From positions 1 through 14,354 of the forward strand of contig PXSG01000096.1 of assembly GCA_003023485.1 (NCBI GenBank): a stretch of DNA of 14,354 bases, written 5' to 3'. This document shows, in pieces, positions 1 through 8,100 of this stretch; position 1 is the stretch's first letter, and every line of letters begins with the position of its first letter. The position numbers and the translations under genes are program-made. Under the pieces are notes generated by a model. That model did not search any database, was not told where the DNA came from, and worked only from the letters and a program-made list of their open reading frames with translations. Source of the DNA: Halobacteriales archaeon SW_10_68_16. GTDB lineage: Archaea > Halobacteriota > Halobacteria > Halobacteriales > Haloarculaceae.

Positions 1-1
1 C

Positions 2-3000
2 GAACCCGGCGTCATCTTCCTCGAACGGGTCAACGACGAACACTCCTTCGACGTCGACGAACATCCCGAACATCGCATCCTCGCGACGAATCCCTGCTTG
101 ACGGGGGACACGGAAATCGCGCTCGCCGACGGCACGACCGAGACGCTGGCGTCGCTGGCGGAGAACGGACAGGACGTGCGCGTCCTCTGTCGGAACAGCG
201 AGACCGGTGAGCTGACAGTGAAGATCGGCCGGAACCCGCGACAGACGCGGACAGACGCCGACCTCGTTCGCGTCGAAACCGAGGATGGAACCACCCTCAG
301 GTGTACGCCCGATCACGAGATCTGGACGCCCGACGGGTACGTCGAGGCCGGCGACCTCTCGACCGGGGACCGTATCGTCGGGACGACCGCCGTTGCAATC
401 CCCGCAGGGGGCGTCTCCGAGACTGTCTCGGAGGAATTGACAGTCGAGTCTGTGAGCGATGCCGGCTCGGCACCTGTCTACAACATCACGGTCGACGACC
501 ACCACAACTACCTTGCCATCACCGAAGGAGAGGACGACGCCCCGTTCGTCAGCGTCGCGAACTGCGGCGAGCAGCCCCTTGAGGAGTACGAGGCCTGCAA
601 CCTCGGGCACATCAACCTCTCGACGCTGGCCGCCGAGGACGCTCCGGACTGGCGGGTCTGGGCCGAGCGCCACGCCGACGAACACGGCTCCCGGGCCGAC
701 GCCGTCAGCGCGTTCCTGGCCGAGGCCGTCGACTGGGAGGAGTTCGACCGGCGCATCGAACTCGGGACGCGTTTCCTGGAGAACGTGGTCACGATGTCGG
801 ACTTCCCGGTCGAAGAGATCGAACAGACCGTCCGGCAGATGCGCAAGATCGGACTGGGCATCATGGGGCTGGCCCAGCTGTACATCCAGCTGGGCATGAA
901 GTACGGCAGCGACTCCGCAAACGAGGTCGCCCGCCAGCTGATGACCCACATCAACCACCACTCGAAGTGGACGAGCCACGAACTCGCCACCGAGCGGGGC
1001 TCCTTCGAGGACTGGGAGGACTCCAAGTACGCCGACCCGACCGCCTACCGCGAGTGGTTCGAGGGCCAGACCGGCCTCGACGCCGACGAGTGGGCCGACG
1101 GGTTTCCGGTCCGCAACCACAACACGACGACAATCGCTCCGACCGGGACCACCAGTATGGTTGGAAATACGACAGGTGGCTGCGAGCCCATCTACAACGT
1201 CGCCTACTACAAGAACGTCTCCGACGACGTCCAGGGCGACGAGATGTTAGTCGAGTTCGACGATTACTTCCTGCGGGTGCTGGAGGCAAACGACATCGAC
1301 GTCGAGGCCGTCAAGGAGGAGGCCCAAGAGCAGATGGCCGAAAACGCCTTCGAGGGCATCGAGGGGCTCACGTCGGTGCCCGACGCCATCGGCGAACTCT
1401 TCGTCACGACCGGCGACCTCTCGGCGAAAGAACACGCGGCGGTCCAGTGCTCGTGTCAGGAGGGCGTGGACAGTGCAATCAGTAAATGTCTCGAAAAAGG
1501 AACACTCGTCCAGACAGACACCGGTGTCCGTCCGATCGAGTCGTTCACAGAGGAGACGCCCGAACCGGGCGAGTTCGTCACCGTCGACGAGGACGTGACG
1601 ATCGACGGCGTGCCGGTCGAATCGCAGTACTACGCCGGCGAGAAGGAGGCGACCCGCGTCCGCGTCGACAACGGCACCGAACTCGTTGGCGCCACGGAGT
1701 CACACAGGGTTCTGACGCCCGATGGGTGGAAGGTGCTCGGCGATCTCGGGGAGGGCGACTACGTGATCGGACGACACACCGAATCCCACGGCAACGGAGG
1801 GACTGAGATCGCGTTCGACCGACTCACAGACGTCGCTACCGACGGGGGAGCGGCGTTGACTGCTCCCGGTAGCGATCCGGGAATATACGAGAAAGACGTC
1901 ACGCTCCCGTCCCGGATGTCACCGCGTCTGGCACAGTTCCTCGGGATGTACGCCGCCGACGGGAGTGCTATCGACGAACGGTACTGCATCGAGATCAGTA
2001 CATCCTCGGAACGTGTGCGCGACGAGGCCCGCGAACTGTTCGAGGAGTTGTTCGGACGTGAACCGTTCGTCGAAGAGGATACTCGTGGCAGCGCCCAGCG
2101 GGATACGGTCTACGGAGTGCATCTGAACTCCAAGCCAGTCTGGGAGTTCGTGACGGATCTGTGTGAGTCCGGTTCGTACGCGAAGGAGGTCCCACGTGAA
2201 GTGCTGCAGGGTAGTCCCGACGAAAAACTCGCGTTCGTCAACGGCGTCACGCTGGACGGGTACGTCGGTTCCCAGTCACTGGTCGTGTATGGTGGCATGT
2301 CGAAGGACCTTGCCGACGGCGTCGCCGACCTGTTGCGGAGCTTCGGGATTCCCAAGGTGTACGTCGGCCGGAAGTGGATCAAAGAGTCCGACGCGTATGC
2401 GTACCAGGTTCACGTCACGAACGAAGCCCAGGAACTGGTGACACCGGTCGAACCGCACAAGCGCGTCGAGCGGTTCGACCAGCGGTATCGCGTCTACGTT
2501 CCGCAGGATCGCGTCGACAAGACCGAATTTGACTCCCGGTCGCGGGAGTACTACGCGGCACGAACCTTCGAATACCGGGACCGGAACTATATGTTCCACA
2601 CGACGGCCGCAGATCTCGGTATCGATGACGCACCGCCGCTGTACGAGGTGACGGAAGTAGAGGACGCTGGGACACGCGAGATGTACGACATCGAACTCGC
2701 CGGACCACACGAATACGTGGTTGGCGGCGTGGTATCGCACAATACGGTCAACGCCCCCAACGACTCGTCGGTCGCGGACGCAAAGGAGGTCTTCGAGTAC
2801 ATCTACGACCACGGCGGCAAGGGCGTCACCTACTACCGGGACGGCACCCGCTCGAAGCAGGTGCTGACCACGCGGGCCAAGAACACGGAGTTCGCCGACG
2901 AGGCCGAGGCCGCCGAAGCCCTAGTCGAGCAGATCGAGGACGTGTTCGGCGGGATCGAGGCCTTCGTCGGGAGCGAGGAGGTCCAGGCCGCCCTCGACCA

Positions 3001-3664
3001 GCAAATCGGGGAGCTCCTCGGATCGGTCGACGACGGCGAGGAGTTCGCCCAGAAGCGCGACCGGCCCGACGTACTCCGTGGTGTCACCCAGCGCATCGAC
3101 ACCGGCTACGGGAAACTGTACGTCAACATCAACGAGGACCCCGAGGCCGACCGGCCCTTCGAACTGTTCGCGAACATCGGCAACTCCGGTGGCTTCACGG
3201 CGTCGTTCACGGAGGCGCTGGCGAAGACGATCTCGACGGCGCTTCGCGCGGGCGTCGACCCGTGGGAGATCGCCGAGGAACTGCAGGGCATCCGTTCGCC
3301 GAAGGTCGCCTGGGACAAGGGCGAGCAGATCCAGTCCATCCCGGACGCCATCGGCACGGCGATGCGCCGCTACCTGGAGGGTGACATCGAGCGGGCCTAC
3401 CCGCAACAGCAGACCCTCGAAGAGACCGCCGAGGACGCCGAGGCGGACTCACGCGCCGAGCGCGACGCCGCGCCGGAACCGGACATCGGCGGTGTCGAAC
3501 CCGAACCCGAGGCCGACGGCGGGGCCGCGGCCGCGAGCGAGGGCGACCAGCAGTCGCTGATCGACGCCGGGGAGAGCCCGGAGTGTCCCGAGTGCGGGGC
3601 GCTGTCGCTGTACTACTCGGAGGGGTGCAAGACCTGCGAGTCGTGTGGCTGGAGCGAGTGCTGA
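2..3664 (+). CDS. nrdJ: Adenosylcobalamin-dependent ribonucleoside-diphosphate reductase (class II NrdJ), 5'-truncated by window, two inteins
   Basis: Reduces ribonucleotides to deoxyribonucleotides for DNA synthesis in the cytoplasm, using B12 to make a thiyl radical. The frame is open from base 2, so the start and N-terminal part lie upstream of the window. Visible extein landmarks, in order, are GVIFLERVN; ATNP (intein 1) CGEQPLEEYEACNLG, which forms the NxCxE active-site motif; APTGTTSMVGNTTGG; ISK (intein 2) TVNAPNDSS, the substrate phosphate-binding region; GKGVTYYRDGTR; a TSCPD-type domain (RGVTQRIDTGYGKLYVNINED, GIRSPK); an acidic linker; and a C-terminal CPEC..CKTC..CGWSEC cysteine cluster, as is usual in class II enzymes. 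The window encodes 1220 residues, about 645 after both inteins are removed. The enzyme should be inactive until intein 1 splices, because the intein separates catalytic residues. The rhomboid gene follows almost without gap. The family call is secure. Class II rather than class I rests on the overall motif set and the C-terminal zinc-ribbon-like end. Confidence 0.95.
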   Translation, partial: EPGVIFLERVNDEHSFDVDEHPEHRILATNPCLTGDTEIALADGTTETLASLAENGQDVRVLCRNSETGELTVKIGRNPRQTRTDADLVRVETEDGTTLRCTPDHEIWTPDGYVEAGDLSTGDRIVGTTAVAIPAGGVSETVSEELTVESVSDAGSAPVYNITVDDHHNYLAITEGEDDAPFVSVANCGEQPLEEYEACNLGHINLSTLAAEDAPDWRVWAERHADEHGSRADAVSAFLAEAVDWEEFDRRIELGTRFLENVVTMSDFPVEEIEQTVRQMRKIGLGIMGLAQLYIQLGMKYGSDSANEVARQLMTHINHHSKWTSHELATERGSFEDWEDSKYADPTAYREWFEGQTGLDADEWADGFPVRNHNTTTIAPTGTTSMVGNTTGGCEPIYNVAYYKNVSDDVQGDEMLVEFDDYFLRVLEANDIDVEAVKEEAQEQMAENAFEGIEGLTSVPDAIGELFVTTGDLSAKEHAAVQCSCQEGVDSAISKCLEKGTLVQTDTGVRPIESFTEETPEPGEFVTVDEDVTIDGVPVESQYYAGEKEATRVRVDNGTELVGATESHRVLTPDGWKVLGDLGEGDYVIGRHTESHGNGGTEIAFDRLTDVATDGGAALTAPGSDPGIYEKDVTLPSRMSPRLAQFLGMYAADGSAIDERYCIEISTSSERVRDEARELFEELFGREPFVEEDTRGSAQRDTVYGVHLNSKPVWEFVTDLCESGSYAKEVPREVLQGSPDEKLAFVNGVTLDGYVGSQSLVVYGGMSKDLADGVADLLRSFGIPKVYVGRKWIKESDAYAYQVHVTNEAQELVTPVEPHKRVERFDQRYRVYVPQDRVDKTEFDSRSREYYAARTFEYRDRNYMFHTTAADLGIDDAPPLYEVTEVEDAGTREMYDIELAGPHEYVVGGVVSHNTVNAPNDSSVADAKEVFEYIYDHGGKGVTYYRDGTRSKQVLTTRAKNTEFADEAEAAEALVEQIEDVFGGIEAFVGSEEVQAALDQQIGELLGSVDDGEEFAQKRDRPDVLRGVTQRIDTGYGKLYVNINEDPEADRPFELFANIGNSGGFTASFTEALAKTISTALRAGVDPWEIAEELQGIRSPKVAWDKGEQIQSIPDAIGTAMRRYLEGDIERAYPQQQTLEETAEDAEADSRAERDAAPEPDIGGVEPEPEADGGAAAASEGDQQSLIDAGESPECPECGALSLYYSEGCKTCESCGWSEC
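95..562 (+). other. Mini-intein 1 (156 aa) in NrdJ at NP/CGEQ
   Basis: In-frame protein-splicing element from Cys1 (codon 95-97) to Asn156 (codon 560-562), followed by Cys+1. Block A is CLTGDTEIAL. Block B is TPDHEIW, with Thr71 and His74 of the TxxH motif. Block F is VYNITVDDHHNYLA near residues 128-141. The C-terminus reads VSVAN before CGEQ. There is no room for, and no trace of, a LAGLIDADG endonuclease, so it cannot home by itself. The penultimate residue is Ala rather than the usual His that assists Asn cyclisation. Removing it restores ATNPCGEQPL, a perfect class II RNR motif, which fixes both boundaries. The position (Pro at -1, Cys at +1 in RIR1) is, from memory, that of the Methanothermobacter RIR1 mini-intein. 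Confidence 0.93.
1487..2743 (+). other. Full-length intein 2 (419 aa) with LAGLIDADG homing endonuclease, in NrdJ at ISK/TVN
   Basis: In-frame intein from Cys1 (codon 1487-1489) to Asn419 (codon 2741-2743), with Thr at +1. Block A is CLEKGTLVQT. Block B contains TESH (Thr70, His73). Block F is MYDIELAGPHEYVV. The C-terminus is VVSHN, with the standard His-Asn pair. Between the splicing halves lies a homing endonuclease with two LAGLIDADG helices: LAQFLGMYAADGS from residue 148 (Asp158) and the more divergent LAFVNGVTLDGYVG from residue 248 (Asp257). Both acidic metal-binding positions are present, so nuclease activity is possible, though the second helix is atypical. Excision joins ISK to TVNAPND, the conserved RNR sequence, which defines the ends. 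The stretch appears somewhat less GC-rich than its exteins, as expected for a mobile element. Confidence 0.95.
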
Positions 3665-3665
3665 C

Positions 3666-4310
3666 GTGGACGCCACCGACGACGCCGTCCTCGCGGCGGG
3701 CGTCCGGTGGCTCGCAACCAAGCGTGTGACGCTCGGAGTCATCGCCTTTCTGTTCGCCGTCTTCGCGTTCGAACGTGCCGTCCTGTGGATCTACGGGCCC
3801 CGCACCTGGGGGTACATCTTTCTCGCCGGTGCCGATCCCTCGCCGGGGTGGGTGGTCGCGCCCTTCGCTCACCGAGATCTCGTCCACCTCGCCACGACTG
3901 CGGGGGTCGTCCTCGTCTACGGCGGCCTCGTGGAGGCACGGCTCCCGGAACCGGGGTACTTCCTGTTCTACGTCGCGGCGGGCTACGCGAGCACCACCGC
4001 ACAACTCGGCGCGTACGTCGGTGGCGCCGGTGGCCTGGGCACCCTGGGGGCCAGCGGCGCAGCGCTCGCCTTGGTGACCCTCTTCTCGACGCTCGTTCTC
4101 GCCGAGCGAGCCCGCGGCGTCGACCGGTCCGGGGAGGCCTTCTCCGTGGAGACGCTGTTCGCGGTCACGGGCGTGGTCGTGGTGGGGCTGGTCCTCGCGA
4201 ACGACTTCCTGCCCGTCGTCGCCCTCGAACCCGGGACCGCCCCCTACGGCCACCTCGGCGGGATACTCACGGGGCTGTTCTACGGGGTGGTCCGCATCCG
4301 GGGGGAATGA
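3666..4310 (+). CDS. Rhomboid-family intramembrane serine protease
   Basis: Probable membrane protease that cleaves transmembrane helices within the bilayer; substrate unknown. It has 214 residues with several hydrophobic segments: VTLGVIAFLFAVFAF near residues 22-36, a segment after HRDLVHL, YFLFYVAAGYASTTAQL, the helix carrying GTLGASGAALAL, and TLFAVTGVVVVGLVLA. The catalytic serine is in GASG (Ser130) and the catalytic histidine in YGHLGGILTGLFYG (His196), the standard GxSG/H dyad spacing. In the second helix the usual HxxxxHLxxN reads HRDLVHLATT, so the Asn that helps form the oxyanion hole is Thr. I chose GTG 3666, one base after the nrdJ stop (TGAcGTG). GTG 3645 is in frame but would overlap nrdJ. 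The tight spacing suggests translation from the nrdJ transcript. No functional link to nucleotide metabolism is known to me. The family call is firm; the start is less so. Confidence 0.88.
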   Translation: MDATDDAVLAAGVRWLATKRVTLGVIAFLFAVFAFERAVLWIYGPRTWGYIFLAGADPSPGWVVAPFAHRDLVHLATTAGVVLVYGGLVEARLPEPGYFLFYVAAGYASTTAQLGAYVGGAGGLGTLGASGAALALVTLFSTLVLAERARGVDRSGEAFSVETLFAVTGVVVVGLVLANDFLPVVALEPGTAPYGHLGGILTGLFYGVVRIRGE

Positions 4311-4335
4311 AGTGCCGGGCGGGCGTGACGCCGGT

Positions 4336-4455
4336 ATGGGCGAGTCGGGCGGCCGGCCGTGTCCACGCTGCAAGCGGCCGATGTACCGGCGACACTGCAA
4401 GTACGTCTGCCCGGCCCACGGCGTCGTCTTCGACTGCTCGGATACCTTCTATTAA
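4336..4455 (+). CDS. Zinc-finger microprotein (39 aa)
   Basis: Small protein, MGESGGRPCPRCKRPMYRR at the start and HCKYVCPAHGVVFDCSDTFY at the end. Cys9, Cys12, Cys21, Cys25 and Cys34, with His20 and His28, give ample ligands for one zinc site (CPxC knuckle plus CxxxC). It is dense in Arg and Lys at the front, which is unusual for this acidic proteome and would suit nucleic-acid or protein binding. It lies 25 nt after the rhomboid stop on the same strand and has no TATA box of its own, so it is probably the last gene of that transcript. Haloarchaea are known to encode many such one-domain zinc microproteins. The regular Cys/His pattern, an ATG start and a clean TAA support a real gene. The molecular role is unknown. 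Confidence 0.8.
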   Translation: MGESGGRPCPRCKRPMYRRHCKYVCPAHGVVFDCSDTFY

Positions 4456-4497
4456 GTTCGGCTCTTCGGTGGGTTCGCATCCTCGCGTAGAACAGCC

Positions 4498-5049
4498 CTA
4501 AACGTACTCGAGGTCGTCGACACCGAGTTCCTCGGCGATCGATTCGACCTCGCGTTCGAGTTGCTCGATCTCGGCCGTGAGCCGTTCGAACTCCTCGCTG
4601 CCCTCCAGTTCCGCACGGGTCCGCTCGACCTCGAGGACGTTGCGCTTGAGTTTCTTCGAGGTGAGTTCCTGGATGCGCTCGTTGTACTCGTCGATGGTCA
4701 GCAGGCGGTCGACCGTCTCGCGGACCTCGGCGCGCGTGACCGGCTTGACGAGGTAGTCGTCGATGCGCAGGTCGATGATGTCGAAGTCCGGGTTGACCGC
4801 GGTGACCAGCGCCACCCGGGCGCCGAGGTCGCGCTCCTCGAGTTCGGCGAGGATTTCGTTGCCCGAGACGACCGGCATCCGGCGGTCGAGCAAGACCGCG
4901 TCGATCGTCCGGTCGAGCATCTCCAGGGTCTTTTCCCCGGTGTAGGCGACGCGGACGTCGTACTCGTCGGCCAGGTAGTCCGCGTAGAGGTCTGCGAGTT
5001 CGCGCTCGTCCTCGACGACGAGCACTGTCCCGTCACGCTCTCCTGTCAC
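4498..5049 (-). CDS. Response regulator with receiver and HalX domains
   Basis: Two-component output protein of 183 residues. The receiver domain (about 7-115) has the acidic pair Glu13/Asp14, phospho-acceptor Asp55 in LLDRRMP, Thr83 in LVTA, and Lys102 in YLVKP, so all phosphorylation residues are intact. The C-terminal part (about 116-183) is a charged helical region, with ERIQELTSKKLKRNVLEVER followed by Glu-rich heptad-like stretches, matching the HalX domain common in haloarchaeal regulators and of unclear output. It has no recognisable DNA-binding domain. The start is GTG at 5049, about 30 nt from a TATTAATA box, so it is probably leaderless. It is divergent from the glucoamylase gene and convergent with the zinc-finger gene, with no histidine kinase beside it, so the partner kinase is elsewhere. 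Confidence 0.92.
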   Translation of the reverse strand: MTGERDGTVLVVEDERELADLYADYLADEYDVRVAYTGEKTLEMLDRTIDAVLLDRRMPVVSGNEILAELEERDLGARVALVTAVNPDFDIIDLRIDDYLVKPVTRAEVRETVDRLLTIDEYNERIQELTSKKLKRNVLEVERTRAELEGSEEFERLTAEIEQLEREVESIAEELGVDDLEYV

Positions 5050-5077
5050 TGTCCCGGTGTGACGTTTTGCGACCGTG

Positions 5078-5085
5078 TATTAATA
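5078..5085 (-). promoter_or_regulatory. TATA box of the HalX response regulator gene
   Basis: TATTAATA lies about 30-36 nt upstream of the GTG at 5049, the only AT-rich octamer in the 149-nt divergent region facing this gene. Spacing fits an archaeal TATA box and an almost leaderless mRNA. The octamer is palindromic, so it could also support + strand transcription, but the other gene has its own closer box. Confidence 0.6.
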
Positions 5086-5169
5086 CGTTTTGTCGGTTTA
5101 CCCCGGCAGTATGACTTGGCGCCACTCGCTGCCAGCAAGAATTGCGGGCCGTCCGGGAGAACGTCGCTG

Positions 5170-5177
5170 TTATATAG
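5170..5177 (+). promoter_or_regulatory. TATA box of the tandem GH15 gene
   Basis: TTATATAG is centred about 26 nt before the ATG at 5199, which places the predicted transcription start on the start codon (leaderless mRNA). An AGGAGG string at 5192-5197 is only 1 nt from the ATG, too close for normal Shine-Dalgarno function, and would be outside or at the very edge of such a transcript. Confidence 0.65.
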
Positions 5178-5198
5178 GCAAGTCCGCTTGTAGGAGGC

Positions 5199-8100
5199 AT
5201 GCGGCTGACGACGGCGCTCAACGAGTACAAGTGGGCACGCGAGGAGCGCTTTCCCGAGGAGAGCAAGACGCTTTCGGGGTCCTTCTCGGGTCACGGCGAC
5301 CGGCTCGTGTACGTCGGGACGAACGGGTCGCTGCGCGACTACTCGGACTCTCTCTCTGGACTCTACGGTATCGACCGCTCCCGGCTGGGTATTCTGGCCG
5401 GCGAGGAGACGCTGTGGTTCGACCACCTCGAGACGATCAGACAGCACTACTACCGCGACACGCGCCTCGTCGAGACGGAGTACGACGCGGGCTCGTTTAC
5501 CGTCCACCAGTACGACCTGACGCTCGGGCGGGCACACGTCACGCACGTCGAACTCCGGGGGGCGGTCCCGCGGGACGCCAAGCTCGTCGCCTTCGTTACG
5601 CTGGCCCCCGAGGGGAAGGACTCGGGCATGGGTGCCTTGATCCACGAGGAGGGCGGGCCCGACGGCTCGCAGGTCCTGGAGGTGTACCACCGGCGCGAAC
5701 ACGACTATCTCGCCGCCTCCACGGGACTGGACGGGGTCAACGGCCAGCGCCGCGAGCGCTTCGCCGAAATACTGGGCGAGGAGCCCGTCTCCTTCCCGCG
5801 CCGGGAGCCGACCGGGCGCAACGACCAGAAGCGCCTCAAGGGCGACTTCGTCGTGACGGCGCCGCTCGAACGGACCGGCCGCTCGAACAGCACGACGCTT
5901 GTCAGCCAGCTCTCGGACCACGGCGTCATCGACCGCACGAGAGCCCTGGCCGACCTCCGGAGTTGCGTCGCCGACCACACGACCGCCGACGACCTCCGGG
6001 CGGCCGCCCGCGAGCGGACGACATTCGACGTGCCCGAGGACCGGCTCCGCGCGGAGTCCATCTGGTCGGACCTGCGGACGCTCGATCTGCTGTCGGCGCC
6101 CTCCGGCGGCCGGATCGCCGCCCCGGAGTTCGACCCCTTCTACGCCCACTCGGGGGGGTATGGCTACGTCTGGTTCCGGGACGACGCCGCCATCTCGCGA
6201 CACCTGCTGGCGGCCGGAGACCGGCTGGACATCGACGCGACCGCCACGCTCGTCGAGAGCGCAGCCTTTCTCTGCGAGGCACAGCTCGGGGACGGGACCT
6301 GGCCCCACCGGGTGTGGGCCGACGACGGCACGCTCGCGCCGGGCTGGGCCAACGCCAACGTCGAGGGAGCCGACGACTCCACGGAGTACCAGGCCGACCA
6401 GACCGCCACCGTCACGGCGTTTCTCGCGGCCCTGCTGCGCGAGCGCCGGGACGAACTCGACCGCGACCTGCGGGCCACCGTCCGGGAGACCATCGAGGAC
6501 GCCCTCGGGGCGCTTGCTGCCGATGTCGCCGACAACGACCTCCCTGCCCCGTGTCAGAATCTCTGGGAGGACAGCGCGGGCCAGTTCCTCCATACTGCGG
6601 CCACCTTCATTGAGGCATTCGCGGCCGTCGCGCGGGCGCCGCTTGCCGAGTCGGTGTGTGAGCGCGCCCGGGCCCACGCCGACCGGGTGCTGTCCGGCCT
6701 CGATCACCTCTGGGACCCGGACCTGAGTGCGTACGTGATGGGCCTCACGGACGGCTCCCCGGACCACTGCATCGACGGCGCAGGGTTGCACCTCGCTACC
6801 GCCCTCCGGGAGTACGAGGCGGTCGAGGGTCTGGAGTTGTCGGCCGAGCAGGTCGACCGCCTGGCCGACCACGTCGGGACGACGATGGACATCCTGTTTC
6901 GCAACCCCAGCGGGAGCCAGGTGGCGGGGCTGGCCCGCTACGAGGACGACCGCTGGCGGACCGCGGGCCAGGACGCCGAGAAAGTCTGGAGCGTGACCAC
7001 GGGGATGGGTGCGCTCGCGGCCGCCCACGTCGGCGTGTTGCTCGAAGAGCGCGACCGGAACGGCGACGCCTACCTCGGGCGGGCCAGCGACCTCTACGAC
7101 CTGCTGGGCCCGGACGGGCCGCTGACGACCGACGCCGGGTATCTCGCCGAACAGGCGTTCAACGACGGCACCCTCGACAGCGCCGCCCCCCTGGGCTGGT
7201 CGCACGCGCTCCGCCTGCACGCGACCGTCCTCCTGGAGGAACTGAACGCCCTCCCGACGACGGCCGCGGGCACCGAGGGACCGAGCGAGCGCCCGACCTG
7301 GACCACGGGCGAGAAGTACGGCGTCGGGACCGTCGCCGACCACGGCGAGGCCGACCCCTCGCGCGTGTGGTTCACGCTCACCGAGGGGGCGCTCACCGAA
7401 GCCCGCTTCCCGCAGGTCGACCTGATGAACGTCCGCGCGGTCGACTTCCTCGTGCGGTGTCTGGACGAGTCCGACTACACGGCCCGGACACACCGCGAGA
7501 ACCGCCGTGAGGAGGACACTGTTCGGCGCCGCGCCGAACCCACAGACGACGAGTCGCTGTCCTTCCGGCACGTCTTCACCGAGACGGGCGACGGCCGGGG
7601 CCACGAGTGGGAACTGACCGTCGACTACGCGGCCGACCCCGAGGGCGACGCCATCGTCGCGGACGTCTCCTTCGAGGCGACCGACGCGACGGCATACGAC
7701 GTCTTCGTCGTCGGCGACGTCGCGCTGACCAGCACGACCAGCGTCGACCGGGGCATCCGGTACGGCGAGGCGGGCGGCTACCACCTCGCGGCCCGCGACC
7801 CGCGGGCCTACACCGCCGAGACCGACAACCCCTACCTGGTCGACGAGAGCGGCGCCGCCTACTCGGTCGCGCTGGCACTCGACGCCGCGGGCCGCTTCGA
7901 CTGGGCGACCGTCGGGGCCGCCGGCAGCGACCGCCTCGAGGCGCTGTTCGCCGCCGGCGACCTCCCGGACCCGGTCGCGTCGGTCGACGACGACAACGTC
8001 ATCCTCGTCGGCCGCCTCGGCTCGGGCACGGACTTTGGCGAGACGGTCGCACTCGGCTTCGCCCGCCGTGCCGACACCGCGGCCGCACTCGGCGAGGCCG

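Noticed and set aside
95..2743. Inteins read as insertion mutations or sequencing artefacts
   Set aside because: Both are in frame, have splicing blocks A, B, F and G, and their removal exactly rebuilds conserved RNR motifs.
3207..4400. Antisense frame of 397 codons across the nrdJ end and rhomboid gene
   Set aside because: Low-complexity Arg/Pro/Gly translation, covers two genes well supported on the other strand, and has no recognisable domain.
4456..4497. Short gap between the convergent zinc-finger and response-regulator genes as a terminator or sRNA site
   Set aside because: Only 42 nt with no clear hairpin, T tract or promoter; nothing to support a feature.
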